Below, one piece after another: positions 15,700-22,735 of a DNA stretch of 64,000 nucleotides. The notes below the pieces were generated by a model. The model worked only from the letters and a program-made list of their open reading frames with translations. It ran no database searches and had not been told where the DNA came from. How positions within the stretch are numbered: position 1 is the stretch's first letter; every line of letters starts with the position of its first letter. This stretch comes from Natrialba swarupiae. Its GTDB lineage: Archaea > Halobacteriota > Halobacteria > Halobacteriales > Natrialbaceae. The DNA is taken from NCBI RefSeq assembly GCF_008245225.1, contig NZ_VTAW01000008.1, positions 1 to 64,000 on the forward strand, given 5' to 3'. Position numbers and translations under genes: made by a program.

Positions 15700-16722
15700 C
15701 TACACGTGCTCAAGCCATGAGCGGCGTTGCTCCATTTTCTCCTCCTCCGTCATTTCGTTGTAGTGCTTATCTAAGATGTCCCTTGAGGCGTTTACCCGGT
15801 CACTCACCACGTCTACAGGGACCTCCTCCCGGAGCATGTGTGTGATAGCTCCACGCCTCACGTCGTGAGGAGAGACCGCGGAGGGACACTTGCTTGCTAC
15901 AACTCCCTTGGAGGCGGGTTCACATTCAGAGGGGTCTCTACCGATTGGACACTCTCCCCACTCACATGGACGGGTGGACCGGTAGGTGATACCCCGCATT
16001 GAGGACTTTGCCAGCCTCCCGTTGGACGTAGCAAGTAGGGGCTCACGTCCGTATTCGTCCGTCACGTCCGGGCGGGAGTGTTCTATCCAATCCTCTACTA
16101 CCTCACACACTTGAGGGGAGAGTGCTACGAACCGCTCCCCCTTTTTGCGGTTCTTGAGATTGGTTCCGTCCTCTGGCCGGTGACGGACCTCAAGAGCCTC
16201 CTTGTCGGGATAATAGTCCTCCACGTCAAGGGAGTGGAGGCTCCCCATGCGGAGGCCCGTATGCCACATTAGCTCCAAGAGGACGTGCTTGAGAGAGGCG
16301 TACTCAAATCGGCGGAGGCGGGCCAGCATATCCCGGGCGTCCTCCGTCTCAAGGAGACGCTCCCGTTGGTCCTCCCCTTCCGACAAATTGGGTATGAGGA
16401 GCTTGTCGTGGAGACCGGGCTCCACCGCGTCAATCCGCTCAAGGAACTTGAGGAAAACACGGAGTGTCTGTAGTTGAGTCCGCAAGGAGACGTTGTTGAG
16501 GTCTCCGTCGTCACGTCGCCAGAGGCGGAATTGGTGGAGCTTGCGCCCCGTGAGGTCGTTGAGGTTGTCTATCCGCTCCTCCTCCTCACACCAACGGAGG
16601 AAATGCACAAGGCGGTAGTAGTGGGCGTCAAGGGTGTTTTGCGATACGTCGGTGCTACGCTCCCGGAGATAGAGGTCAACAGCCTCCTCCGGGCGGATTG
16701 GTTCAAGGTCCGTGGTTGTCAT
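15700..16722 (-). CDS. Tyrosine recombinase/integrase of the element
   Basis: 340 aa from MTTTDLEPIRPEEAVDLYLR. N-terminal SAM-like core-binding domain (about 10-110), then the catalytic domain with HTGLRMGSLHSL (Arg 158), SPHDVRRGAITHML (His 286, Arg 289) and the nucleophile Tyr 321 in DKHYNEMT. A cysteine-containing insertion, CEWGECPIGRDPSECEP with a further Cys near 279, may bind zinc and is seen in haloarchaeal phage-type integrases. The frame is open far upstream, but ATG 16722 gives the family N-terminus. It lies beside attR. Confidence 0.92.
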   Translation of the reverse strand: MTTTDLEPIRPEEAVDLYLRERSTDVSQNTLDAHYYRLVHFLRWCEEEERIDNLNDLTGRKLHQFRLWRRDDGDLNNVSLRTQLQTLRVFLKFLERIDAVEPGLHDKLLIPNLSEGEDQRERLLETEDARDMLARLRRFEYASLKHVLLELMWHTGLRMGSLHSLDVEDYYPDKEALEVRHRPEDGTNLKNRKKGERFVALSPQVCEVVEDWIEHSRPDVTDEYGREPLLATSNGRLAKSSMRGITYRSTRPCEWGECPIGRDPSECEPASKGVVASKCPSAVSPHDVRRGAITHMLREEVPVDVVSDRVNASRDILDKHYNEMTEEEKMEQRRSWLEHV

Positions 16723-16750
16723 GGTTGGTTCTCCACGGAGCACATGCGGA

Positions 16751-16841
16751 GACTGTAGGTCGGCTTGTGAGCCGCCGTAAGGCGGCGAAAGAGCCAAGCG
16801 GAGCTTGGCGCGCCCCCCGTTCAAATCGGGGAGGGCGGACT
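16751..16841 (+). repeat. attR with interrupted tRNA-Tyr copy
   Basis: The 30-bp core at 16812-16841 repeats the tRNA-Tyr 3' end exactly. Upstream, gactgtaggtcggcttg (16751-16767) matches the anticodon arm of tRNA-Tyr at 15 of 17 positions. The two parts are separated by about 44 bp holding two perfect hairpins: gccgcc-gtaa-ggcggc (16771-16786) and gccaagc-gga-gcttggc (16793-16809). So the element carries a tRNA-Tyr 3' half broken in the variable region. Confidence 0.75.
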
Positions 16842-16861
16842 CGTTTTCCAGCCGATTTGTG

Positions 16862-16992
16862 GTCGACTGTAGATCGACTTGTCCCCCGTCCTCGTGAGCG
16901 AAGCGAACGAGGGCTCGGAAGTCGCAGGCCCACGCAGCCGAGCGAAGCGAGGTGAGTGGGAACGCCTTCCATCTGTCCAAATCGGGAAGGGG
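16862..16992 (+). pseudogene. Second broken tRNA-Tyr fragment (older integration scar)
   Basis: Bases 16862-16889 match tRNA-Tyr 11170-11197 at 27 of 28 positions (anticodon arm to T stem). After an 84-bp insertion the match resumes at about 16975-16992 (ccaaatcgggaagggg, degenerate). The insertion contains cctcgt/acgagg and gagcgaagcga repeats. It lies on the chromosomal side of attR, so it predates or is independent of the present element. Confidence 0.65.
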
Positions 16993-17111
16993 ATATCTAC
17001 CTTCCTGTCGAAGTATAGCAAACACCAATAGTGGCGTTTACAGGCGCGAAAAGGCGTCAAATGGCTCTTTCGCGTTCGTGCGGGTAGGACAAATTCGGAG
17101 TGGAGTGTGGT

Positions 17112-17361
17112 TCAAGTCGCGGGTGTACGCCTGCTGGCGAACTCGAGAAATCCGTCCGAGCCACACTGCTTGGCGATCGAGCGCAAGGTTCCGGTGGGGT
17201 CCTCGGATTTCATCCGGACGGTTACGATACGGACTCGTCGGTTTCCGGGCGTTCGTACCGGTGTTTCAGGTGACTCCCCGTCCGCCCAGCTCGTCGAAAC
17301 CCGTGGTTCTGCAGGACGTTCGCAATTTCACGTCCGGAAAACGACGTCCGGGTTCTCCCAT
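17112..17361 (-). pseudogene. hicA-like (YcfA) toxin pseudogene, frameshifted
   Basis: Minus-strand frame reads TSFSGREIANVLQNHGF, then RRAGRTGSHLKHRYERPETD, the conserved HicA core with the catalytic His in GSHLK. A one-base shift near 17230 is needed to continue into RIVTVRMKSEDPTGTLRSIA and KQCGSDGFLEFASRR before the stop. A second shift separates the ATG at 17361 from the core. HicA proteins are mRNA interferases paired with HicB; no HicB gene is visible on either side. Decayed remnant next to the integration hotspot. Confidence 0.7.
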
Positions 17362-17382
17362 TGGTCGACGTTTAGCGGAGTA

Positions 17383-18072
17383 CTAGTTGGTGTTGATCCG
17401 GGACATGATCTCCCCGAGGAAGGTGTCGTAATCACGCGTCTGCAGGTAGACGGTTCCGGGTCCGGTAAACGTCACGACGTACCCTTCACCGCTCAACATC
17501 GTCTTCTTCAGTCCGCCGACGCGGTGTGCGTTGAACTCGACCGATTCGTCCCACGCGACGGAGTGACCGGCGTCGACGGTCAGCCGCTCTCCGGGCTCTA
17601 GCTCCTGCTCGAGGATGCCGCCGTAGCTCCCGATGAACAGTTCGCCCGTGCCGCTGGCCTCGAGGAAGAAGAGTCCTTTTCCACCGAGTATCGAATCGAG
17701 TCCTCCCGAGGCTGAATCGGTGGAAATACCCGTTTCGTTCGCGACGTACGACCCCGACTGGACGTAGACGGATTCCGAATCCAGGCTGACTCCCGTGACG
17801 TCTCCCGGTTGCGTGTGTGCAAAGCGGACCGTCTGCCCGTTGGCGGTCGCAGTGAACGTGTTCCGGAACAGCGTTTCACCGCTGAGGACGGAGTTTTTCA
17901 CCGACGAGAGCAGCCCGTCGGAACTGCTGTGGGTTTCCATCTCGACGTGCTCGCTGTAAGACATCATGGAGCCGGCTTCGACAGTTATCCGTTCACCAGA
18001 GTCGAGGTTCGCCGAGACGATGGTGTAGGACGGGTCGTGTGTGAATTCATACTTCATTTGACTAATATCCAT
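17383..18072 (-). CDS. AIM24/TIGR00266-family protein
   Basis: 229 aa. Repeated beta-rich segments: YTIVSANLDSGERITVEAGS, SGSYVANETGIS, LFFLEASGTGELFIGSYG and the C-terminal YVVTFTGPGTVYLQTRD. These are characteristic of the AIM24/TIGR00266 family (double-stranded beta-helix-like). Role unknown. Start is ATG 18072 or ATG 18057 (MKYEFTHDPSYT), and the second fits the family N-terminus well. Upstream AT-rich bases allow either. Confidence 0.85.
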   Translation of the reverse strand: MDISQMKYEFTHDPSYTIVSANLDSGERITVEAGSMMSYSEHVEMETHSSSDGLLSSVKNSVLSGETLFRNTFTATANGQTVRFAHTQPGDVTGVSLDSESVYVQSGSYVANETGISTDSASGGLDSILGGKGLFFLEASGTGELFIGSYGGILEQELEPGERLTVDAGHSVAWDESVEFNAHRVGGLKKTMLSGEGYVVTFTGPGTVYLQTRDYDTFLGEIMSRINTN

Positions 18073-18312
18073 TTAGAATACAATACCAAATACATTTCTG
18101 TCGTGAGTGGTAGCCAGATCGTCTCGTACCTGCCGACGTCGTTCGTGGACGAGCGGGGTCAGTAGCGCGTAAACGTCATCATACCAACGCCATCAAGATT
18201 CGCCGATAGTATAGCAGCCACTGAACTCGTTGTACACCGATCGCTGAGCCACCACGAAAGCCGACTGCACATGCTGGCCAGTTTCTTTTGACGCGCTGTT
18301 GATAGACGGGGT

Positions 18313-18688
18313 GTGAGCGAGGAGAATCCGACCGTCGACCGCACACAGGACCGGGCCGAACGGCGAAGAGTCGACGCGCGGGTCACGCCGAATCGATTCT
18401 CGAGGACCGTCTCGGCGATCTCGAGTATCCCATCAGAAGCGAAGAGATCCCGGCGGAGTACGGCAACGAGCCGATCGACTTCCCGAACGAAACGGAGTCG
18501 TTCGGAAGCGTCTTCGATCGATTCGCCGGCGAGCAATACGATAGTCCAGCGGAGGTCCGCGAGGCGGTCTACGGGGAGATCACGGGCGAGGCGGGCGATC
18601 ACCACGAGGCGAACCCGGAACGCGAATCGAGCACCTCGACGAGGAGAAGCAGGTGTCGCTCGGCGAGAGCGGGAGCGACACGCTCTAA
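18313..18688 (+). pseudogene. Conserved haloarchaeal protein (DUF5789/DUF2795-like), frameshifted
   Basis: Three frames are needed. The N-terminus VSEENPTVDRTQDRAERRR runs in one frame. Then ESILEDRLGDLEYPIRSEEI, PAEYGNEPIDFPNETESFGS and VFDRFAGEQYDSPAEVREAV run in the next. Finally RIEHLDEEKQVSLGESGSDTL and a stop run in a third. Together they give the usual small acidic haloarchaeal protein with an EYP...S.EE...YG...I..PN..ES pattern. So this copy has two frameshifts: a pseudogene, unless the assembly has errors. Confidence 0.6.
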
Positions 18689-18787
18689 GGGGCCAGAGGA
18701 GCGGTCCGCGGCGTCGGACGATCCCCGCGTCATCCCCTGGATTGTGAGAGCAGAACCGATTTACGTCAGCGACGTCTGTCCTCGCAT

Positions 18788-19399
18788 ATGGATTACGAGT
18801 CGAGTCTCGACCGAGCGATGGACGACGTCCCCGACATCGGGGGCGACGAACAACGGTTACAGATCCCCGACGCGCAGATGCAGAAAGACGGCGCGTTTAC
18901 GCGGTTTACAAACCTCGACGAGATCGCCGACGTCCTCTCACGGGAGGACGAACACCTTCACCGGTTCGTCCAGCGTGAGATGGGGACTAGCGGGAAACTC
19001 GAGGACGGACGTGGGCGGTACAACGGGACGTTCTCCGAGTCAGACTTCGACGCGGCGATCGACGCCTACGTCGACGAATACGTCCTCTGTTCGGAGTGTG
19101 GGCTGCCCGACACCCGTCTCGTTCGCGAGGACCGAACGCCGATGCTTCGCTGTGACGCCTGTGGTGCGTTCCGACCGGTGACCAAGCGGTCGACGAGCAG
19201 CCAGCAACAACAACAGGCCGACGCCGTCGAGGAGGGCAAAACCTACACCGTCGAGATCACCGGCACCGGACGAAAGGGCGACGGGGTCGCGGAGAAGGGG
19301 AGCTACACGATTTTCGTCCCCGGTGCCGACGAGGGCGACGTCGTCGAAATCTACATCAAGAACATCTCCGGCAACCTCGCGTTCGCTCGACTCGCTTGA
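18788..19399 (+). CDS. eif2b: Translation initiation factor aIF2 beta with C-terminal TRAM domain
   Basis: 203 aa. The N-terminal and core domains (RLQIPDAQMQKDGAFTRFTN, KLEDGRGRYNGTFSESDF) lead to the zinc-binding C4 domain CSECGLPDT...LRCDACGAFRPV of aIF2 beta. A Gln run and then a TRAM domain (YTVEITGTGRKGDGVAEKGS, then TIFVPGADEGDVVEI) follow. The TRAM fusion is usual for haloarchaeal aIF2 beta. It forms the ternary initiation complex with the alpha and gamma subunits. TATA-like atttac lies about 27 nt before the ATG. Confidence 0.95.
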   Translation: MDYESSLDRAMDDVPDIGGDEQRLQIPDAQMQKDGAFTRFTNLDEIADVLSREDEHLHRFVQREMGTSGKLEDGRGRYNGTFSESDFDAAIDAYVDEYVLCSECGLPDTRLVREDRTPMLRCDACGAFRPVTKRSTSSQQQQQADAVEEGKTYTVEITGTGRKGDGVAEKGSYTIFVPGADEGDVVEIYIKNISGNLAFARLA

Positions 19400-19419
19400 A
19401 CGAGTATCAAAGCGCTGCC

Positions 19420-19447
19420 CCCTGAGGCGGACTTCCGTCCGTCAGGG
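19420..19447 (+). terminator. Hairpin after aIF2 beta
   Basis: ccctga-gg-cggac-ttcc-gtccg-tcaggg: eleven paired bases with a two-base bulge, starting 21 nt after the stop. No T tract; role inferred from position. Confidence 0.5.
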
Positions 19448-19558
19448 CGAACATACCCGCGATCCGTCTCCAGGTGCGCCGGTTGGGGCGGTCGTCCGCA
19501 CGAATCGGCGACGATCCGGACCGCGAATCTAAAGTCGAATTGGGCTAGTTACACGCAC

Positions 19559-20245
19559 GTGGGAGTTTCGTTCGATCTCTTTGGAACGCTCGTCACCGCG
19601 GATAGACCGGCGGAGCCGGCGAGAGCCGTCGCGTCCGAACTCGAGGACCGCGACGTTCCGGTTCCCGACGACTGGACGGCGGCCTACGGCGAGTGCCACG
19701 TCGACGCGCCCAACGGCGCGGAGGTTCCCCTGCCGGCACACGTCGCACACGGCCTCGCGAGCCGAGGCGTCGATGCACCCGGAAGCGTGATCAGGCGGGC
19801 GGTCGTCGCTGCGTTCGATCCGGCGGTCGAGACGAATCCCGGCGCACTCAAGGCGGTCGACGCCGCCCGCAATCGGGGATCAGTGGCGATCTGTTCGAAC
19901 TGTAGCGTTCCGGAGTTAGTGGGACGAACGCTCGTCAGGTCCGCGTTTGAGCGCGACGACTTCGACGCAATCGTGACGAGCGTCGGCTGTGGGTGGCGCA
20001 AACCCAGCGCCGAGATATTCGAACTGACAGCGGAGGTCCTCGACGTCGAGCCGGACGATCTCGTCCACGTCGGCGACGACCCGCGGACCGACGGTGGCGT
20101 CGAGCGCGTCGGCGGAACCGCGTTGCTCCTCGAGGAGACGTCCCTGGAGACGGTCCCAAAGCGGCTGGCCGAGCGAACGAGCGGGGACGGACGGGTCGAC
20201 GACGAACAGTCCGAGAGAAGACGGGCCGGCGGAGGGGACCCGTGA
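19559..20245 (+). CDS. HAD-superfamily hydrolase at the head of the cobalamin cluster
   Basis: 228 aa from GTG. Motif I FDLFGTLV (nucleophile Asp 6; the position two residues on is Phe, as in haloacid-dehalogenase-type members), motif II ICSNCSVPEL, motif III Lys in WRKPSAEIF, motif IV VHVGDDPRTDGG. A phosphatase function is likely. Its place 71 bp upstream of cbiB on the same strand suggests a step in cobalamin side-chain or nucleotide-loop chemistry, for example a phosphatase, but this is inference. Confidence 0.82.
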   Translation: MGVSFDLFGTLVTADRPAEPARAVASELEDRDVPVPDDWTAAYGECHVDAPNGAEVPLPAHVAHGLASRGVDAPGSVIRRAVVAAFDPAVETNPGALKAVDAARNRGSVAICSNCSVPELVGRTLVRSAFERDDFDAIVTSVGCGWRKPSAEIFELTAEVLDVEPDDLVHVGDDPRTDGGVERVGGTALLLEETSLETVPKRLAERTSGDGRVDDEQSERRRAGGGDP

Positions 20246-20318
20246 CTGCCGGCGGTCGAATCGTCGGTTGGCCGGAATCGAGACGCCGGAGACGACCGAG
20301 ACGACGGAGGGCCGGGCG

Positions 20319-21365
20319 GTGGCGCTGACGACGCTCGCGTTGCTCGCGTTCGCGTTCAGTCTCGACTTGCTCGTCGGCGAACCACGAAACGCCGCTCACC
20401 CGGTCGCCTGGTTCGGACGACTCGTCGGCGCGGTCGATAGAGAGTGGAGTGCCGACGAACGCCGGCAGCGCTTCGTTGGCGTCGGAATCGCGTTCGTCTT
20501 CCCGCTCGTTCCCGCCGTGATCGCCGGCGGACTCGTCTCACTCGGACTCGCCGTGGAGCCACTCGTCGGCGCGGTCGTCGCGGGCGTCGTCCTCTTTCTG
20601 ACGATCAGCCTCCGGTCGTTGCTCGAGCTCACGGGGGAGGTCGTCGCAGCGACCGACGGTGACCTCGAGACGGCCCGTGAGCGAGTTCGCGGGCTCGTCG
20701 GACGCGACGCGTCGGCGCTTTCGCCCGGCGAGCTTCGAAGTGCGGCCGTCGAGAGCGCGGCCGAGAACCTGTCTGACGGACTGGTCGCGACGATGCTCCC
20801 GTTTGCCCTGCTCGCGCCGGTTTCGTTGCCGCTCGCGGCGGCGGCTGCAGCGTGGGTGAAGGGAGTCAACACGCTCGATTCGATGCTCGGCTATCCGTCG
20901 AAGCCGATCGGAACCGCGAGCGCTCGCCTCGACGACGCAGTGATGTGGATTCCCTCCCGGCTCACGGCGGGCGCGATCGCCGTCGCGGCCGGGGATCCAC
21001 TGGCGCTCCGGCGGGCTCGATCCTGTGCGAAGACGACGAGTTCGCCGAACGCCGGCTGGCCGATGGCGACGATCGCACACGTCCTCTCGGTTCGGTTGGT
21101 GAAACCCGACGTCTACGAGTTGAATCCCGCTCGTGAGTTACCCAGCGTCGAGGACGGGAAGCGGGCGCTGACCGTCGTCGGTTTAGCGGCTGTCGTCGCA
21201 GTCCTGATCGCGGCTGTGGGCGCGATCGTGATCGAGGCCATCGCAGGGGGACTCGAGAGTTCGACGCTCGAGACCCCCGTTAGCGTTGCCGTCCAACAGC
21301 TCGAGTCAGTCGCGACGTCAGAGGCTGAACTGCTCTCTCGAGGGGCCGTGGTGGTGGAACCGTGA
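20319..21365 (+). CDS. cbiB: Adenosylcobinamide-phosphate synthase CbiB
   Basis: 348 aa, polytopic membrane protein. Signature LDLLVGEPRNAAHPVAWFGRLVGAVD near the N-terminus, then AENLSDGLVATMLPFALLAPVSLP and NTLDSMLGYPSKPIGTASARLDD, all diagnostic for CbiB/CobD-type amide-bond synthases. It attaches (R)-1-amino-2-propanol phosphate to adenosylcobyric acid. Start taken at GTG 20319; the frame stays open upstream into the HAD gene, but those residues are low-complexity. Its TGA overlaps the next start by 4 bp. Confidence 0.92.
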   Translation: MALTTLALLAFAFSLDLLVGEPRNAAHPVAWFGRLVGAVDREWSADERRQRFVGVGIAFVFPLVPAVIAGGLVSLGLAVEPLVGAVVAGVVLFLTISLRSLLELTGEVVAATDGDLETARERVRGLVGRDASALSPGELRSAAVESAAENLSDGLVATMLPFALLAPVSLPLAAAAAAWVKGVNTLDSMLGYPSKPIGTASARLDDAVMWIPSRLTAGAIAVAAGDPLALRRARSCAKTTSSPNAGWPMATIAHVLSVRLVKPDVYELNPARELPSVEDGKRALTVVGLAAVVAVLIAAVGAIVIEAIAGGLESSTLETPVSVAVQQLESVATSEAELLSRGAVVVEP

Positions 21366-22120
21366 TCCGCCGTTGGCTTCGTGCGATTCGCGGTGGATTC
21401 GCGTTTCTGACGCGATTTCCGGTCGGGAGCCGGGAGGGCGACTGGACGGCGTTTCGTTCGACGCCCGCCGCGTTCCCGGTGGTGGGTCTCGTCGGCGGAG
21501 CGATCGCGGCGCTCCCCCTGCTTGCGGCCGACGTGCTGGCACCGGCGACCGTCGGGTTCGGCTATCTGCTCGCGATCTACCTCGTAATGGGGATCAATCA
21601 TCTCGACGGAGTCGCAGATCTGGGCGATGCGTTCGTCGTTCACGGCGACGCCGAGCGCCGGCGGGAAGTGTTGAAGGATACGACGACCGGCGTCGGCGCG
21701 TTGCTCGCACTCTCGGTCGTCGTCGCCGGCGTCGCCCTCGGGGGGGTCGGACTCGCGAGAATGGCTCCGCTCGAGGCGGTTGCCGTCGCCGTCGCGGTCG
21801 AGGTCGGGGCGAAACTCGGGATGGCGACGATGGCCGCGTTCGGGGCGGCGAGTCACGACGGGATGGGGCGGCAGTTCACCGACTCGTCGACGGTCGGCGG
21901 CTACCTCCCGGCCGCGGTCGTCGTGGTCGTCGGCGCGACACTCGTCTGGCCCCACCCCGCCGTGATCGGTCTCTGCGGTGCGATCGCGGGCGTCGGCCTG
22001 CCCTGGTACTGGGCGAACCGCAACCTGGACGGGATCAGCGGAGACGTCTTCGGCGCGGCCAACGAGATCGGCCGCGTCGTCGGTCTCCACGTGGGGGTGA
22101 TCGCGTGGACGCTATCGTGA
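21362..22120 (+). CDS. cobS: Cobalamin synthase CobS (adenosylcobinamide-GDP ribazoletransferase)
   Basis: 252 aa with several membrane spans. N-terminal RGGFAFLTRFPVG, and the metal-binding NHLDGVADLGDAFVVHGD motif followed by VLKDTTTGVGALLAL, are the CobS signatures. It joins adenosylcobinamide-GDP and alpha-ribazole (phosphate) at the membrane. GTG start inside the cbiB stop (GTGA overlap). Its 3' end overlaps cobY by 16 bp. Confidence 0.93.
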   Translation: MIRRWLRAIRGGFAFLTRFPVGSREGDWTAFRSTPAAFPVVGLVGGAIAALPLLAADVLAPATVGFGYLLAIYLVMGINHLDGVADLGDAFVVHGDAERRREVLKDTTTGVGALLALSVVVAGVALGGVGLARMAPLEAVAVAVAVEVGAKLGMATMAAFGAASHDGMGRQFTDSSTVGGYLPAAVVVVVGATLVWPHPAVIGLCGAIAGVGLPWYWANRNLDGISGDVFGAANEIGRVVGLHVGVIAWTLS

Positions 22121-22734
22121 TGTGTGGCGGCGAGGGGACGCGCCTCGAGAGCGCTCACGAGAAGCCGCTTCACCCGATCGCCGGGGTTCCGATGATCGAC
22201 CGCGTAATCGCGGCGCTGGCGGCGGCGGATCGCGTCGAGACGATCGTCGCCGCGGTCTCGCCGAACGCGCTCGAGACGCGGAACCATCTCGAGGACGGCG
22301 ATCACGGGGGATTCGAGTCCGAAGGGGAACCCGACAGCACGCTCGAGGTCGTCGACACGCCGGGCGATGGTTACGTCACCGACCTGCAGGCGCTCCTCGA
22401 CCGACCTGACCTCGAGACGCCCGTTCTCACGGTCGCGGCCGACCTGCCGTTGCTCGAGGGAGACGTCCTCGACGGAATTCTCTCGGCGTACAGCGACAGC
22501 GACGCCTCGTGGACGGTCTGCGTTCCGCAGGCACTCAAACAGCGACTCGGCGCGAGCGTCGAGTCGCGGTACGACGCGACCGATCGCCCCGTGCCGACCG
22601 GGGTCAACGTCGTCGGCACCGACGGTAGATCTATGACACACGTACACGACGACTACCGACTCGCAGTCAACGTGAACCGACTCGAAGACGCCGAACTCGC
22701 GACCCGTCTGCTCGACCGGCAGGAGGGGGACTGA
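22105..22734 (+). CDS. cobY: Adenosylcobinamide-phosphate guanylyltransferase CobY
   Basis: 209 aa. The N-terminus VDAIVMCGGEGTRLESAHEKPL is the nucleotidyltransferase signature (GGxGTR...EKPL). LTVAADLPLLEGDVL holds the metal-binding Asp. CobY is the archaeal replacement for bacterial CobU/CobP. It transfers GMP to adenosylcobinamide-phosphate. The GTG at 22105 gives the conserved N-terminus; ATG 22120 is too late because it would cut into the signature. Confidence 0.92.
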   Translation: MDAIVMCGGEGTRLESAHEKPLHPIAGVPMIDRVIAALAAADRVETIVAAVSPNALETRNHLEDGDHGGFESEGEPDSTLEVVDTPGDGYVTDLQALLDRPDLETPVLTVAADLPLLEGDVLDGILSAYSDSDASWTVCVPQALKQRLGASVESRYDATDRPVPTGVNVVGTDGRSMTHVHDDYRLAVNVNRLEDAELATRLLDRQEGD

Positions 22735-22735
22735 G

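Larger units (their letters stand above)
11189..16841. mobile_element. 5.6-kb integrated element in tRNA-Tyr
   Basis: Bounded by a perfect 30-bp direct repeat: the tRNA-Tyr 3' end at 11189-11218 and the same sequence at 16812-16841. Inside are a tyrosine recombinase at the right end, a primase-polymerase, four small genes in a minus-strand operon, a zinc-finger peptide at the left end, a 54-aa membrane protein and origin-like palindromes. Composition differs from the host: CTCC/GGAG-rich and, by reading every line, no GATC and no TCGA, although both are abundant on each side. I see no capsid, spike, packaging or conjugation gene, so it looks like a small integrative plasmid or satellite. Confidence 0.88.
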
